Assembly: GCA_016721015.1 (NCBI GenBank) | Contig: JADKJL010000009.1 | Coordinates: 372,001 to 436,000, forward strand | Reading direction: 5' to 3' | Length of the DNA stretch: 64,000 bases | From: Lysobacterales bacterium | Lineage (GTDB): Bacteria; Pseudomonadota; Gammaproteobacteria; Xanthomonadales; Rhodanobacteraceae | Notes under the pieces: model-generated | What the model saw: the letters and a program-made list of their open reading frames with translations, nothing else | Database searches by the model: none | What the model was told of the DNA's origin: nothing | Part shown: positions 27,116 through 35,575 of the stretch, piece after piece | How the letters are laid out: every line of letters begins with the position of its first letter | Numbering within the stretch: position 1 is the stretch's first letter | Program-made: the position numbers and the translations under genes

Positions 27116-27439
27116 ATGCCTTTCGTTGTCACCGAGAACTGCATCAAGTGCAAGTACACCGACTGCGTCGAGGTCTGCCCGGTCGACTGCTTCCACGAAG
27201 GCCCGAATTTCCTCGTCATCGACCCCGAAGAATGCATTGATTGCACCTTGTGCGAGCCCGAATGTCCGATCAATGCAATCTACCCGGAAGACGACGTGCC
27301 GGCCGGGCAGGAAGCCTTCATCCAGCTCAACGCCGACCTGTCGAAGATCTGGCCAGTGCTGACCGAGCGCATCGATGCGCCCGAAGATGCCAAGGAATGG
27401 GACGGCAAGCCGAACAAGCTGCCCCTGCTCGAACGCTGA
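27116..27439 (+). CDS. fdxA: Seven-iron ferredoxin FdxA
   Basis: A 107-residue cytosolic electron carrier of the Azotobacter FdI type. The cysteine sets CIKCKYTDCVEVCPVDC and CIDCTLCEPECP, together with the CxYxDC spacing in the first set, predict one 3Fe-4S and one 4Fe-4S cluster. The C-terminal half (KIWPVLTERIDAPEDA) is conserved in the family. It sits 78 bases after the tRNA, with the paired hairpins in between and only a weak ribosome site. Confidence 0.96.
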   Translation: MPFVVTENCIKCKYTDCVEVCPVDCFHEGPNFLVIDPEECIDCTLCEPECPINAIYPEDDVPAGQEAFIQLNADLSKIWPVLTERIDAPEDAKEWDGKPNKLPLLER

Positions 27440-27487
27440 CCAGCGGCCCCGTATCGGGTCGATGCCGGTTCGATGACAGATTCGCGA

Positions 27488-28117
27488 TCAGCTCATGCGC
27501 TGACGCAAGGATTCCAGCACCTGGCGCGCCGCGTTGGCACCGGCTTCACCGGCTGCCCCTTCCACGCTCACCTTGCTGGCACCATCGCTGCCACTGACGC
27601 GGACCCGAAGCCCCACCGGGCTGCTGACGCTTTTGTCACGAGCCATGCCGAGAGTGACAACCTTTTTCAGGAAACCCGGCGAGCGTGTCTTCTTGCCGAC
27701 AGCACTGATGTCGTAGGTTCGCGCGGTTTCATCACGCGACTGGATCGTCGCCACACCGGAGCGCTCAAGGGCAAGACCCACCCGATTCCAGGTGTTGGCC
27801 AGGCTGTCGGCAATTTGCAATCCATCACCGGCAAGGTTCTGGGTGTCGAGTGGAGGCGCACTTGATGGCGCGAAAACCGCAACCGGCGCGCTGCTGTCAA
27901 TGGTTGCCGTCGACGCCGACGCGCTGGGTTCAGGTATGACCAACGCACCACTTCGATTCGGGGAATCCAGATCCGGAGGCACTTCGAGCGGGCGTGACTG
28001 CGTGCTGTTCTTGTAGGCATCGCCCTTGTTGCCGAACTTGGCTCGAAGCATCCCGCAGCCACCCAGCAGCGGCAACAGGACAAGGGCGCAAACGGCGATG
28101 GGGAGGATTCGTTTCAC
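27488..28117 (-). CDS. bamC: BamC-like outer membrane lipoprotein (short form)
   Basis: BamC is a lipoprotein of the outer-membrane protein assembly complex. The 209-residue product has a lipoprotein signal peptide with the lipobox LGGC (Cys21), then the BamC N-terminal hallmark YKNSTQSRPLEVPPDL, and one helix-grip-like C-terminal domain (about 110-205). E. coli BamC is 344 residues with two such domains, so this is a single-domain version. It follows dapA on the same strand by 30 bases, as E. coli bamC (nlpB) follows dapA. The symbol rests on context plus the N-terminal motif. Confidence 0.82.
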   Translation of the reverse strand: MKRILPIAVCALVLLPLLGGCGMLRAKFGNKGDAYKNSTQSRPLEVPPDLDSPNRSGALVIPEPSASASTATIDSSAPVAVFAPSSAPPLDTQNLAGDGLQIADSLANTWNRVGLALERSGVATIQSRDETARTYDISAVGKKTRSPGFLKKVVTLGMARDKSVSSPVGLRVRVSGSDGASKVSVEGAAGEAGANAARQVLESLRQRMS

Positions 28118-28147
28118 GTTGTGGCTTCCATTGTCATTGGTGTCGAA

Positions 28148-29068
28148 TCAACCCGCCAGATGCGGAGATTCGAGCAAACCGGATTCATTGAGGACGCGCT
28201 CGGCTTGCGCATGATACGCCGCGCTCAGCGGCAACAGCGGCAGGCGCAGGTGATCCGCCCCGAAACCAAGTCGGCGCAGGCACCATTTGAGCGGTGTCGG
28301 ATTCGGCTCGACCGCGAGCACCTCGTAAAGGTCACGCAGGCACAGATCGAGTCGGTTCGATTCTTCAACATCACCCTGTGCCGCACTCACGGACAGTGCC
28401 TGCATTGCCGCGGGAGCGACGTTGGCCGCAACCGAAACAACGCCGGCCGCACCGGCCAGGATCGCTCGCGCACAGGTCGGATCGTCGCCGGAAAACACGG
28501 CGAAGGATTCACTGCCAAGATCGAGGAGATCACGCATGCGCTGCTCCTCCACGCGCGCCTCCTTGATGCCGATGATGCCGGTGTGACGACACAGGCGCGC
28601 AACCGTTTCAGGCAGAAGGTCGCAAGCGGTTCGCGAGGGCACGTTGTAAAGCATGACCGGCAAGCCGCCGTGCTCGGCGACTTCGGAGAAATGCCGGTAC
28701 AGACCCTCCTGGGTCGGGCGCACATAGGCCGGCGTGACCACGAGAGCAAGCTCGGCGCCGGCCGCCGCGGCCAGGCGGGTTTGCTCGATGGTCTTGCGCG
28801 TCGACTGCATGCCGGTGCCGGCAAGCAATGGGACACGGCCGGCATTCTCGCGACAGGCTGCTTCGACCAGGCTTCTGAATTCTGCCGCATCGAGTGCAGC
28901 CCCCTCACCCGTGGAACCTGCCACCACAAGGCCACGCGTACCCGATCGGATCTGGAATCCGACGAGGCGTGCGAACGCATCCAGGTCAAGCGCATCGTCG
29001 GTGGCGCGGAACGGGGTGGCGAGCGCGCAGATGCTTCCGGAAAGTTTCAAGGGCAAGGGAATGTGCAC
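28148..29068 (-). CDS. dapA: 4-hydroxy-tetrahydrodipicolinate synthase
   Basis: DapA condenses pyruvate with aspartate semialdehyde at the branch to lysine and diaminopimelate. The product is about 306 residues. It has VVAGSTGEGAAL near the N-terminus (the GTTGE site), VVTPAYVRPTQEGLYRHF, YNVPSRTACDLLPET and the Schiff-base lysine in GIIGIKEA. The start is uncertain: GTG at 29068 or TTG at 29074, neither with a ribosome site. It is divergent from gcvR and upstream of bamC. Confidence 0.93.
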   Translation of the reverse strand: MHIPLPLKLSGSICALATPFRATDDALDLDAFARLVGFQIRSGTRGLVVAGSTGEGAALDAAEFRSLVEAACRENAGRVPLLAGTGMQSTRKTIEQTRLAAAAGAELALVVTPAYVRPTQEGLYRHFSEVAEHGGLPVMLYNVPSRTACDLLPETVARLCRHTGIIGIKEARVEEQRMRDLLDLGSESFAVFSGDDPTCARAILAGAAGVVSVAANVAPAAMQALSVSAAQGDVEESNRLDLCLRDLYEVLAVEPNPTPLKWCLRRLGFGADHLRLPLLPLSAAYHAQAERVLNESGLLESPHLAG

Positions 29069-29225
29069 ATGCAAGAACGCGGGATGTTAGGTGGAACCCG
29101 CAGCGAAGTCCATCGACTGGCCCCTGCCCGCCAGCGTCTTGCACCATCTCCCTTGCGACCCTTCCGGGCGGACAGTATCCTGCAGGAACAGTCGCTCCGA
29201 CTGCAGCAACAGCGCCGATGAAGCC

Positions 29226-29810
29226 GTGAAGCAGGCAGGAAAGCAGATTCCCAGCGATCGTGCGTCTCGTCCAGGCGCGAACGACAATTACCTGCTGGTG
29301 AGCGTCTTCGCGGGCCCGCAGCACTCGCCGCTTTTCGCGGTGAGCAAGCGCGTCACCGACTGTGGCTGCAATGTGGCCGAGGCGCGCGTAGCGGCGCTTG
29401 GGGCGGAACTCAGCGTGCAGGTGCTTGCCCAGGGCTCCTGGGATGCCATCGCCAAACTCGAGAATGCATTGGCCAAGCTCGATCGAGATGGCGAACTGCG
29501 CCTGTCCCACCATCGAACGAGCGCCAAGCAGCAACAAAGCGACCACCTGCCCTATGTGGTCGAAGTCATCGCCGCGGATCGGCCAGGCATTCTCAGCCAG
29601 CTTGCCGAATTCTTCGTCGGCCACAACATCAGCATCGAACAGCTCAATTCGACACGCTATAGCGCGATGCAGACCGGCGCCGACATGTTTTCCGCGCAGA
29701 TCACGATTGGCATTCCGAACACGATGCACCTGGCCGCGTTGCGCGATGATTTCCTCGAATTCTGCGATGGATTGAATCTCGATGCGATAATGGATCCGAT
29801 GAAATTCTGA
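29226..29810 (+). CDS. gcvR: GcvR-like ACT-domain regulator
   Basis: A 194-residue protein with two ACT domains: the first around NYLLVSVFAGPQHSPLFAV, the second around YVVEVIAADRPGILSQLAEF with NISIEQLNSTRY. GcvR is the partner of GcvA that represses the glycine cleavage operon when glycine is scarce. The frame is open to 29091, but a GTG at 29226 gives the family length. Its placement between dapA and bcp matches E. coli, where gcvR lies between dapA and bcp. No DNA-binding domain is present. Confidence 0.88.
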   Translation: MKQAGKQIPSDRASRPGANDNYLLVSVFAGPQHSPLFAVSKRVTDCGCNVAEARVAALGAELSVQVLAQGSWDAIAKLENALAKLDRDGELRLSHHRTSAKQQQSDHLPYVVEVIAADRPGILSQLAEFFVGHNISIEQLNSTRYSAMQTGADMFSAQITIGIPNTMHLAALRDDFLEFCDGLNLDAIMDPMKF

Positions 29811-29830
29811 ATGGAAACCAGCAAACCAGC

Positions 29831-30307
29831 ATGAGCGGAGTCAAATCAGTGATGATCGGCGAGCGCGTGCCCGACCTCAGCGGCACGACCGATTCCGGCA
29901 CCACTCTGGACTTGAATTCGTTCGTTGGACAATGGGTAGTGATCTATTTCTATCCACGCGATGCGACGCCTGGATGCACTACCGAGGCCGGCGATTTTCG
30001 AGACCTGCACGGCCGATTCCGTAAACACAACTGTACTATTCTCGGTGTTTCCCGCGATTCGGTCGCCTCGCATGCCCGCTTTCGCGCAAAGCAGAACCTG
30101 CCATTCGAGCTGATTGCCGACGTCGAAGAAATCTGGTGCAAGGCGTTCGATGTCATCCATGAGAAAATGCTTTACGGCAAGCGTCATCTCGGCGTCGTGC
30201 GCAGCACATTTCTTGTCGATCCCAAGGGTCTCCTGCACGCGGAATGGCGCGCAGTGAAGGTTCCCGGCCATGCCGCGGCCGTTCTGGAGCAATTGGCAAA
30301 CGCGTGA
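29831..30307 (+). CDS. bcp: Thioredoxin-dependent peroxiredoxin, Bcp/PrxQ type
   Basis: A 158-residue peroxiredoxin that reduces hydroperoxides. The peroxidatic cysteine sits in YPRDATPGCTTEAGDF with the PxxxT/C arrangement. E. coli Bcp has a resolving cysteine five residues on; here that position is not Cys, but a later cysteine (CTILGVSRDS) could serve, so the enzyme may act by a different resolving route. It starts 20 bases after gcvR and is likely cotranscribed. A second start at the ATG within SVMIGERV is possible. Confidence 0.92.
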   Translation: MSGVKSVMIGERVPDLSGTTDSGTTLDLNSFVGQWVVIYFYPRDATPGCTTEAGDFRDLHGRFRKHNCTILGVSRDSVASHARFRAKQNLPFELIADVEEIWCKAFDVIHEKMLYGKRHLGVVRSTFLVDPKGLLHAEWRAVKVPGHAAAVLEQLANA

Positions 30308-30389
30308 TAACACCCAGCAACCGCAGCTGTCCTCCCTGCCCGCCTGAACGGCGTGGCCACTTTTCCGCTCCATCCAACGAGGCTCGTGC

Positions 30390-31784
30390 ATGACTCGAGG
30401 CAAGCGCATTTACGTGCTCGACACCAACGTGCTGATGCACAATCCGACGTCCCTGTTCCGTTTTGAGGAACATGACGTCTTCATTCCGATGACCGTGCTC
30501 GAAGAACTCGATGCGGCAAAAAAGGGGCAATCAGAAGTTTCGCGCAACGCTCGCCAGGTCAGCCGATTCATCAACGAGCTGATCGAGAATGACAAAAGCC
30601 GGAAGATCGAAGATGGTCTCGATCTGCAACTTCCGCAAGGCCTCCGCCTTGATCGAAGCGCCAAGGTTGGACGCCTGTATTTTCAGACCCAGATCGCTGA
30701 GAGCGGCAACGGCAGGAAACGGCACGTGCCGGACAACCTGATTCTCGCTTCGGTCGTCGCCCTGCGCGAAGCTCATCCTGAAGTACCGGTTGTGCTCGTC
30801 ACCAAGGACATCAACCTGCGCATCAAGGCATCGATCGCTGGGATAACGGCAGAAGACTACGAGAACGATCGCGCCCTCGATGATTTCAGCCTGCTGTATG
30901 CCGGGCACAACGAGTTGCCGGCAGACTTCTGGGATCGCCATGCCGAGCTGCGTTCCTGGTCGGAGCGTGGACACACCTTTTACGAAGTCACAGTGCTCGA
31001 CAGCGAGGACTGGCATCCACACCAGTTCCTCTATCTCCCCGGCGAAAACGAGGTCGAGCTTCGCGTACTCAGTCTGGTCAACGGCAAGGCAATCCTGCAG
31101 ATCGTCGATGACTATTTCAGCGGATCGCACACGATCTGGGGAATTCAGGCGCGCAATCGGGAACAGAACTTCGCGCTCAACGCCTTGATGGATCCCGAAG
31201 TCGATTTCGTCAGCCTGCTCGGCACGGCCGGAACTGGCAAGACTCTGCTCGCGCTTGCTGCAGGACTGGCCCAGGTTCTGGATCAGCAGCGCTACCGTGA
31301 AATCATCATGACCCGCGCCACGGTGTCTGTCGGCGAGGACATCGGATTCCTTCCCGGTACCGAAGAAGAGAAAATGACCCCGTGGATGGGGGCATTGACT
31401 GACAATCTGGAAGTGTTGACTTCTCCGCAGGAGGGTGGTGCCTGGGGACGTGCCGCAACCAATGATTTGCTCGCATCGCGGATCAAGATCCGGGCCATGA
31501 ACTTCATGCGCGGCCGTACTTTCCTCAATCGTTATGTGATCGTCGACGAGGCGCAAAACCTCACGCCAAAGCAGATGAAGACCTTGATCACCCGGGCTGG
31601 CCCGGGCACCAAGATCATCTGCCTCGGCAATGTCGAGCAGATCGATACACCCTATCTGACAGAAACGACTTCCGGACTGACCTATGCGGTCGATCGATTC
31701 AAGAATTGGGGCCACTCAGCCCATCTGACCCTGCGCCGAGGCGAGCGGTCGAGGTTGGCGGATATCGCGTCGGAAGTGCTGTAA
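30390..31784 (+). CDS. PIN-domain and PhoH-domain ATPase (PhoH2-like)
   Basis: A 464-residue fusion. The N-terminal PIN RNase domain (about 1-150) has RIYVLDTNVLMHNP with D11 and the acidic LILASVVALREAH region; the C-terminal PhoH ATPase has a Walker A GTAGTGKT at residues 278-285 and a Walker B VIVDEAQNLTPKQM. PhoH2 proteins of this layout have been reported to unwind and cut RNA. The name of the family comes from phosphate starvation, but no Pho box is evident here. It follows bcp after 82 bases and ends directly in the heptamer repeat. Confidence 0.93.
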   Translation: MTRGKRIYVLDTNVLMHNPTSLFRFEEHDVFIPMTVLEELDAAKKGQSEVSRNARQVSRFINELIENDKSRKIEDGLDLQLPQGLRLDRSAKVGRLYFQTQIAESGNGRKRHVPDNLILASVVALREAHPEVPVVLVTKDINLRIKASIAGITAEDYENDRALDDFSLLYAGHNELPADFWDRHAELRSWSERGHTFYEVTVLDSEDWHPHQFLYLPGENEVELRVLSLVNGKAILQIVDDYFSGSHTIWGIQARNREQNFALNALMDPEVDFVSLLGTAGTGKTLLALAAGLAQVLDQQRYREIIMTRATVSVGEDIGFLPGTEEEKMTPWMGALTDNLEVLTSPQEGGAWGRAATNDLLASRIKIRAMNFMRGRTFLNRYVIVDEAQNLTPKQMKTLITRAGPGTKIICLGNVEQIDTPYLTETTSGLTYAVDRFKNWGHSAHLTLRRGERSRLADIASEVL

Positions 31785-31816
31785 GCGGTTAGCGGTTAGC
31801 GGTTAGCGGTTAGCGG
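31784..31816. repeat. Tandem heptamer AGCGGTT, 4.7 copies
   Basis: Four perfect copies of AGCGGTT plus AGCGG, beginning with the last base of the PhoH-gene stop codon. Slippage-prone, with no known role; the repeat marks the border between coding DNA and the repeat-rich patch. Confidence 0.95.
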
Positions 31817-31827
31817 AACCAGTCTCC

Positions 31828-31900
31828 GTGGGAGCGACTTCAGTCGCGATGCTGTCTGTTTGGAATTGCCAACAGTGGCATCGCGGCAAGAGCCGCTTTC
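31828..31900. repeat. Inverted pair of REP-like palindromes
   Basis: Copy 1 is GTGGGAGCGACTTCAGTCGC (31828-31847), continuing GATGC, with stem GCGACT/AGTCGC. Copy 2, inverted, is GCATCGCGGCAAGAGCCGCT (31878-31897) with stem GCGGC/GCCGC. The form matches the widespread GTAGGAGCGGCTTCAGCCGCGA-type REPs of Xanthomonadales and Pseudomonas, mobilised by RAYT transposases. Bases 31901-32154 show nothing I can name. Confidence 0.8.
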
Positions 31901-32154
31901 GCTGGATCCGCGCATAAATATCATTCTGCACAAAAGGAAAATCATGTGTAACGATGCCAGGCAGGATCGTCGGAAACGCATTCAGGTGCCCAGACATGCT
32001 CTCGGGCAAAGATCGCGCTGCCGCAAAGGAACATCGGATGATCGTCGTGACGAAATCGGGTCACGCTGACGATTCAGGGAAAGGTTCCGGCAGGCCGAAA
32101 ATCCGCTCTGCCCGCCAACTGCCAATCGCTTGCGGCCGTCAAAAGGTTCAAACA

Positions 32155-32290
32155 GGCTGTTGAAATTCGCTCAGGCGAGTGCGAGACAAGGCGAAACGCG
32201 CGGAAAAAGCTCAGTTTACATGCGGTAAATGAGCACTTTGAGGCGCGTTTCGCCGCCGTAACGCCCCGCCTCAGTAGAATTTCAGGAGCC
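32155..32290. repeat. Palindromic MITE-like element
   Basis: A 136-base element with imperfect terminal inverted repeats GGCTGTTGAAATTC and GAATTTCAGGAGCC (12 of 14 match). Internal pairs include GGCGAAACGCGC with GCGCGTTTCGCC, and CTCAGTTTAC with GTAAATGAG around ATGCG, so the whole folds back on itself. It has no coding capacity. It ends two bases before the stop codon of the FadL-like gene and could act as that gene's transcription end. Confidence 0.75.
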
Positions 32291-32292
32291 AG

Positions 32293-33483
32293 CTAGAAGC
32301 GCATTGCCCAAGCGGCCTGATATTCAAGCTGGTTGCCTGTCACGCGGTTCGCCGCGCGATAGCTCGGCACACCGAGAAAATACGGGGCGCTGGAATAAAT
32401 CGCCTGCAAGCTGAGCATTGCCTGCTTTCCGGTATTGCGCGAATAGCCGATCGCAACGGTGTGGTCGGCCGGATTGGCATCCAGCGCATTGCGCAGCAAG
32501 CCCGACGTCGGCGAGGGTTGTTGCCGAGTCGTATAGCGAAGCTCGATATTGCCGAGCGCCTGGTTGCGCACGATCCATCCTGCCGAGTACACGGTCAGGT
32601 CGTCCCAGGCAAAAACCGGACTGACGCCGGAGCCCAGCAGGGCCAGGAAACGGCGCGGCAGGGCCGGACTCGTGAACGGGGTCACATCGCTGTAGATCAC
32701 GCGTTGCGCACCAACATCCACGCTCATGGCCGGAGTCAACGCATAGCTGACACCGACGCTGGCGCTGGCCGGGATATCGAACTGCCCCGGATCGGAGTAA
32801 ACCCCGCGCAAGGAATTGAGTGCATCCATGTTCACCCGCGATTGATATGCCGCGTTCCAGCTCATGCGATTGAACAAGGTGTTGCCGACATCCAGGCGGG
32901 CGCCCGCTCCATACGAGGTTTCGCCCGGGACCAATGGCCAGACCGGCATGCCATCACGCAAAGTCGACTCGCCAAGACCGAGGCTGGCAAAGCGCTGATA
33001 GGCAAGTATCGCGGTAATGCCGAACGAACCCGCCTGTCCCCACTGGCCAGTCAGCGACGGCGCAACAATCGTGCGTTTGAGGGCGACGTCGTCCAGCTCG
33101 GAGCCGACATCAAGACGGGGACTGGAAAGTGCCTGCACGCGATTGTCGACACGTTGCTGCGCAATCGACAGGTTCAACGTGGAAATCGGCTGCTGACCGA
33201 GGATTTGCAAGGTCAGGCCGAAGTTGGCCAGCGCATCCGGCGAGTCGGTGATCTGCGGGGTATCCCGCGAAATCGTCGGACTCCACGAAAATGCCGGCGT
33301 AATGCTGGCCAGCGCATAGTTGCGCCAACGTTGCGGTACGCTTGCGTCGCTTGCATCGGCAACAGTCATGCCCGACGAGACATGCGGCACGGTCGCCGCA
33401 TTCGCCGCAAATGAAATCGGGAGCGTCAGCAAGATGCCGAGCGCTCCCAAAAAGCTAGCTGTTGCTGTTGTCGGCCGCTGCAT
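32293..33483 (-). CDS. FadL-like outer membrane beta-barrel protein
   Basis: A 396-residue protein with a signal peptide (about 1-29, ending ANA) and a C-terminal Phe (WAMRF) as in outer-membrane barrels. Alternating strands run through the body, and segments like SWNAAYQSRVNMDAL, FDIPASASVGVSYALTP and VDVGAQRVIYSDV resemble the C-terminal part of OMPP1/FadL/TodX transporters of fatty acids or hydrophobic compounds. The N-terminal NPA hatch motif of classical FadL is not obvious, so the assignment is tentative. The start at 33483 is chosen for the signal peptide. It is divergent from thiD. Confidence 0.65.
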   Translation of the reverse strand: MQRPTTATASFLGALGILLTLPISFAANAATVPHVSSGMTVADASDASVPQRWRNYALASITPAFSWSPTISRDTPQITDSPDALANFGLTLQILGQQPISTLNLSIAQQRVDNRVQALSSPRLDVGSELDDVALKRTIVAPSLTGQWGQAGSFGITAILAYQRFASLGLGESTLRDGMPVWPLVPGETSYGAGARLDVGNTLFNRMSWNAAYQSRVNMDALNSLRGVYSDPGQFDIPASASVGVSYALTPAMSVDVGAQRVIYSDVTPFTSPALPRRFLALLGSGVSPVFAWDDLTVYSAGWIVRNQALGNIELRYTTRQQPSPTSGLLRNALDANPADHTVAIGYSRNTGKQAMLSLQAIYSSAPYFLGVPSYRAANRVTGNQLEYQAAWAMRF

Positions 33484-33679
33484 TGCCCTGTTGCTGCGGT
33501 TGGGGAAAGGACTGTCTGTGTTGCGTTGCGGATATTGGCGTAAATGCAACACCGGGTCAAGTACGCAACAATAGGATTCATCGAGTCGTTTTCATTGAGC
33601 CGACAGTCGTTTGCATGTCCCTTTACGCAATCATCATGAATCCCCGGACGAATCATGCTGTTGCAGGAAACCAACACTA

Positions 33680-34513
33680 ATGGAGCCTCGCTTGCCCTCC
33701 TCGTCGCTACCTTGTGCCCTGACCATCGCCGGATCCGATTCCGGTGGCGGCGCGGGTATTCAGGCCGATCTGCGCAGCTTCGCCGCGCTGGGCGTGCATG
33801 GCCTGTGCGCGATAACGGCCGTGACGGCCCAGAATACGCGTGGTGTCAGCGACATCGAGATGCTTCCACAGCGAATCGTGCAGGCCCAGATCAAGGCCGT
33901 ACTGGATGATTTCCAGGTTCGCGCGATCAAGATCGGGATGCTCGGCACCCCAACCCTGTGCCGAACCATCGCCGGGGTGCTGAAGAATCACCGGGACATC
34001 CCGCTGATTGTCGATCCCGTGCTGATCGCGACCAGTGGCGCATCGCTTTCACGCGGCAAGCTGGTGGACGCCATCAGGCAGCACCTGATCCCGCGTGCAG
34101 ATCTGCTGACTCCCAATGTTCCCGAAGCCGAACATCTGGTCGGTCACGCATTGCAATCACGCGATGATCTGCTTGATGCGGCCCACGAATTGCGCAGGCA
34201 GGGTGCGCGGGCCGTGTTGCTCAAGGGTGGCCATGTTCCAGGTGCGGAAGTCGTGGATGTGCTGGTCAGCGATGCGGGAACCCAATGGTTTTCCCATCCG
34301 CGTATCGATGCCGAAGGGCATGGCACCGGCTGCACCCTGGCCGCGGCCGTCGCCGCCGGCATCGCCAATGGCCGTTCAATGGAGGCATCCGTGGCGATCG
34401 CGATCCGCTTCGTCAATCGCGCGTTGAGCCTTGCCTATCAACCCGGTCGCGGCACGATTGCCGTTCTGGATCATCTTGCGGCGGCTGCCGACTTGCGATC
34501 CGTCATCCGTTGA
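33680..34513 (+). CDS. thiD: Hydroxymethylpyrimidine/phosphomethylpyrimidine kinase
   Basis: ThiD phosphorylates HMP and HMP-P in thiamine synthesis. The 277-residue ribokinase-fold product has TIAGSDSGGGAGIQADL, TAVTAQNTRGV, VDPVLIATSG, LTPNVPEAEHL, VLLKGGH and the catalytic GHGTGCTLAAAVAAG. The ATG at 33680 fits family length. No TPP riboswitch is visible upstream. Its 3' end overlaps the convergent isocitrate dehydrogenase gene by 11 bases. Confidence 0.95.
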   Translation: MEPRLPSSSLPCALTIAGSDSGGGAGIQADLRSFAALGVHGLCAITAVTAQNTRGVSDIEMLPQRIVQAQIKAVLDDFQVRAIKIGMLGTPTLCRTIAGVLKNHRDIPLIVDPVLIATSGASLSRGKLVDAIRQHLIPRADLLTPNVPEAEHLVGHALQSRDDLLDAAHELRRQGARAVLLKGGHVPGAEVVDVLVSDAGTQWFSHPRIDAEGHGTGCTLAAAVAAGIANGRSMEASVAIAIRFVNRALSLAYQPGRGTIAVLDHLAAAADLRSVIR

Positions 34514-35513
34514 CGCGTTCGACCAGGGCATCGGTGAATGTGGTCGTCGTGCCGCTGCCACCGAGATCGGGGGTCAGCCGATCCTGAGCGGCGAGTGTTG
34601 CCCGGATCGCATCGCGAACCTTGACCGCCTGATCTTCGTGACCGATATGGCTGAGCATCTGCGCGGCACCCAGCAGCAAGGCACACGGGTTGGCCACACC
34701 TTTGCCGGCAATATCCGGCGCCGATCCATGCACGGCCTCGAAGATTGCCACTTCGCTGCCGATATTGGCGCCCGGGGCGAGGCCCAGGCCACCCACCAGA
34801 CCGGCGCACAGATCGGAGATGATGTCGCCAAACAGGTTGGTGGTGACAATGACATCGAACTGCTGCGGATTCATGACCAGTTGCATGCAGGTGTTGTCGA
34901 CAATCATCTCGTTGAAGGCGATGTCGGAATATTCCTTGGCGACATCACGCGCGGCCTTGAGAAAGATTCCCGAGGTGGTTTTCATGATATTGGCCTTGTG
35001 CACAGCCGTTACCTTGCTGCGGCGCTGCTTGCGGGCCAGTTCGAATGCATAGCGCACGATGCGCTCGCTGCCACGCCGCGAATTGCGGATCAGTGATTGC
35101 GCATGCTCGCCATCCGCGGACAAGGTCTGGCCTTCCGATCCGTAGGCGCCCTCGGTGTTCTCGCGCACGGTGATGATGTCGATGTTTTCATAGCGCGCCT
35201 TGGTACCCGGAAACGTGATCGCCGGGCGCACATTGGCATACAGGTCGAAGCGCTTGCGCAGTTCCACGTTGAGCGAGCTGAAGCCGCCACCGATGGGCGT
35301 GGTCAACGGCCCCTTGAGGGCAACCTTGTGACGACTTATCGCATCCAGGGTCGCCTGCGGCAACAATTCGCCGACACTTTGTTGCGCGGCCATTCCCGCC
35401 TCGACGAACTCGTAAGTCAGGCCGAGCTTCATCGCATCCAGAACGCGCAGCACCGAATCGACAATTTCCGGCCCGATTCCATCACCACGAATGACCGCAA
35501 TTGTCTGACTCAT
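34503..35513 (-). CDS. NAD-type isocitrate dehydrogenase (IDH/IMDH family)
   Basis: A 336-residue member of the isocitrate/isopropylmalate dehydrogenase family. SSLNVELRKRFDLYANVRP with PIGGGF before it matches the substrate loop of NAD-dependent isocitrate dehydrogenases, including the mitochondrial IDH3 alpha subunit. TVRENTEGAYGSEGQ, VHKANIMK, IVDNTCMQLV and EAVHGSAPDIAGKG supply the active-site Tyr, Lys and Asp residues. It would convert isocitrate to oxoglutarate in the TCA cycle. Isopropylmalate or homoisocitrate use is less likely from the loop. The frame is open upstream, but the ATG at 35513 starts SQTIAVIRGDGIGPE. Confidence 0.9.
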   Translation of the reverse strand: MSQTIAVIRGDGIGPEIVDSVLRVLDAMKLGLTYEFVEAGMAAQQSVGELLPQATLDAISRHKVALKGPLTTPIGGGFSSLNVELRKRFDLYANVRPAITFPGTKARYENIDIITVRENTEGAYGSEGQTLSADGEHAQSLIRNSRRGSERIVRYAFELARKQRRSKVTAVHKANIMKTTSGIFLKAARDVAKEYSDIAFNEMIVDNTCMQLVMNPQQFDVIVTTNLFGDIISDLCAGLVGGLGLAPGANIGSEVAIFEAVHGSAPDIAGKGVANPCALLLGAAQMLSHIGHEDQAVKVRDAIRATLAAQDRLTPDLGGSGTTTTFTDALVERVNG

Positions 35514-35575
35514 CGTCCTATCCACTCCATGAAACCGGCTTGCCGAACGCGGCAATGGGCGCGCATTATCCGAAA

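Noticed and set aside
31784..31816. Heptamer array as a CRISPR
   Set aside because: Repeat units are 7 bases with no spacers, and no cas gene is near.
31860..32069. Small open frames in the 31.8-32.3 kb patch
   Set aside because: Short, Arg-rich, with no ribosome site; they overlap repeats.
33484..33679. TPP riboswitch before thiD
   Set aside because: The conserved CTGAGA thi-box core and its partner helix are not present.
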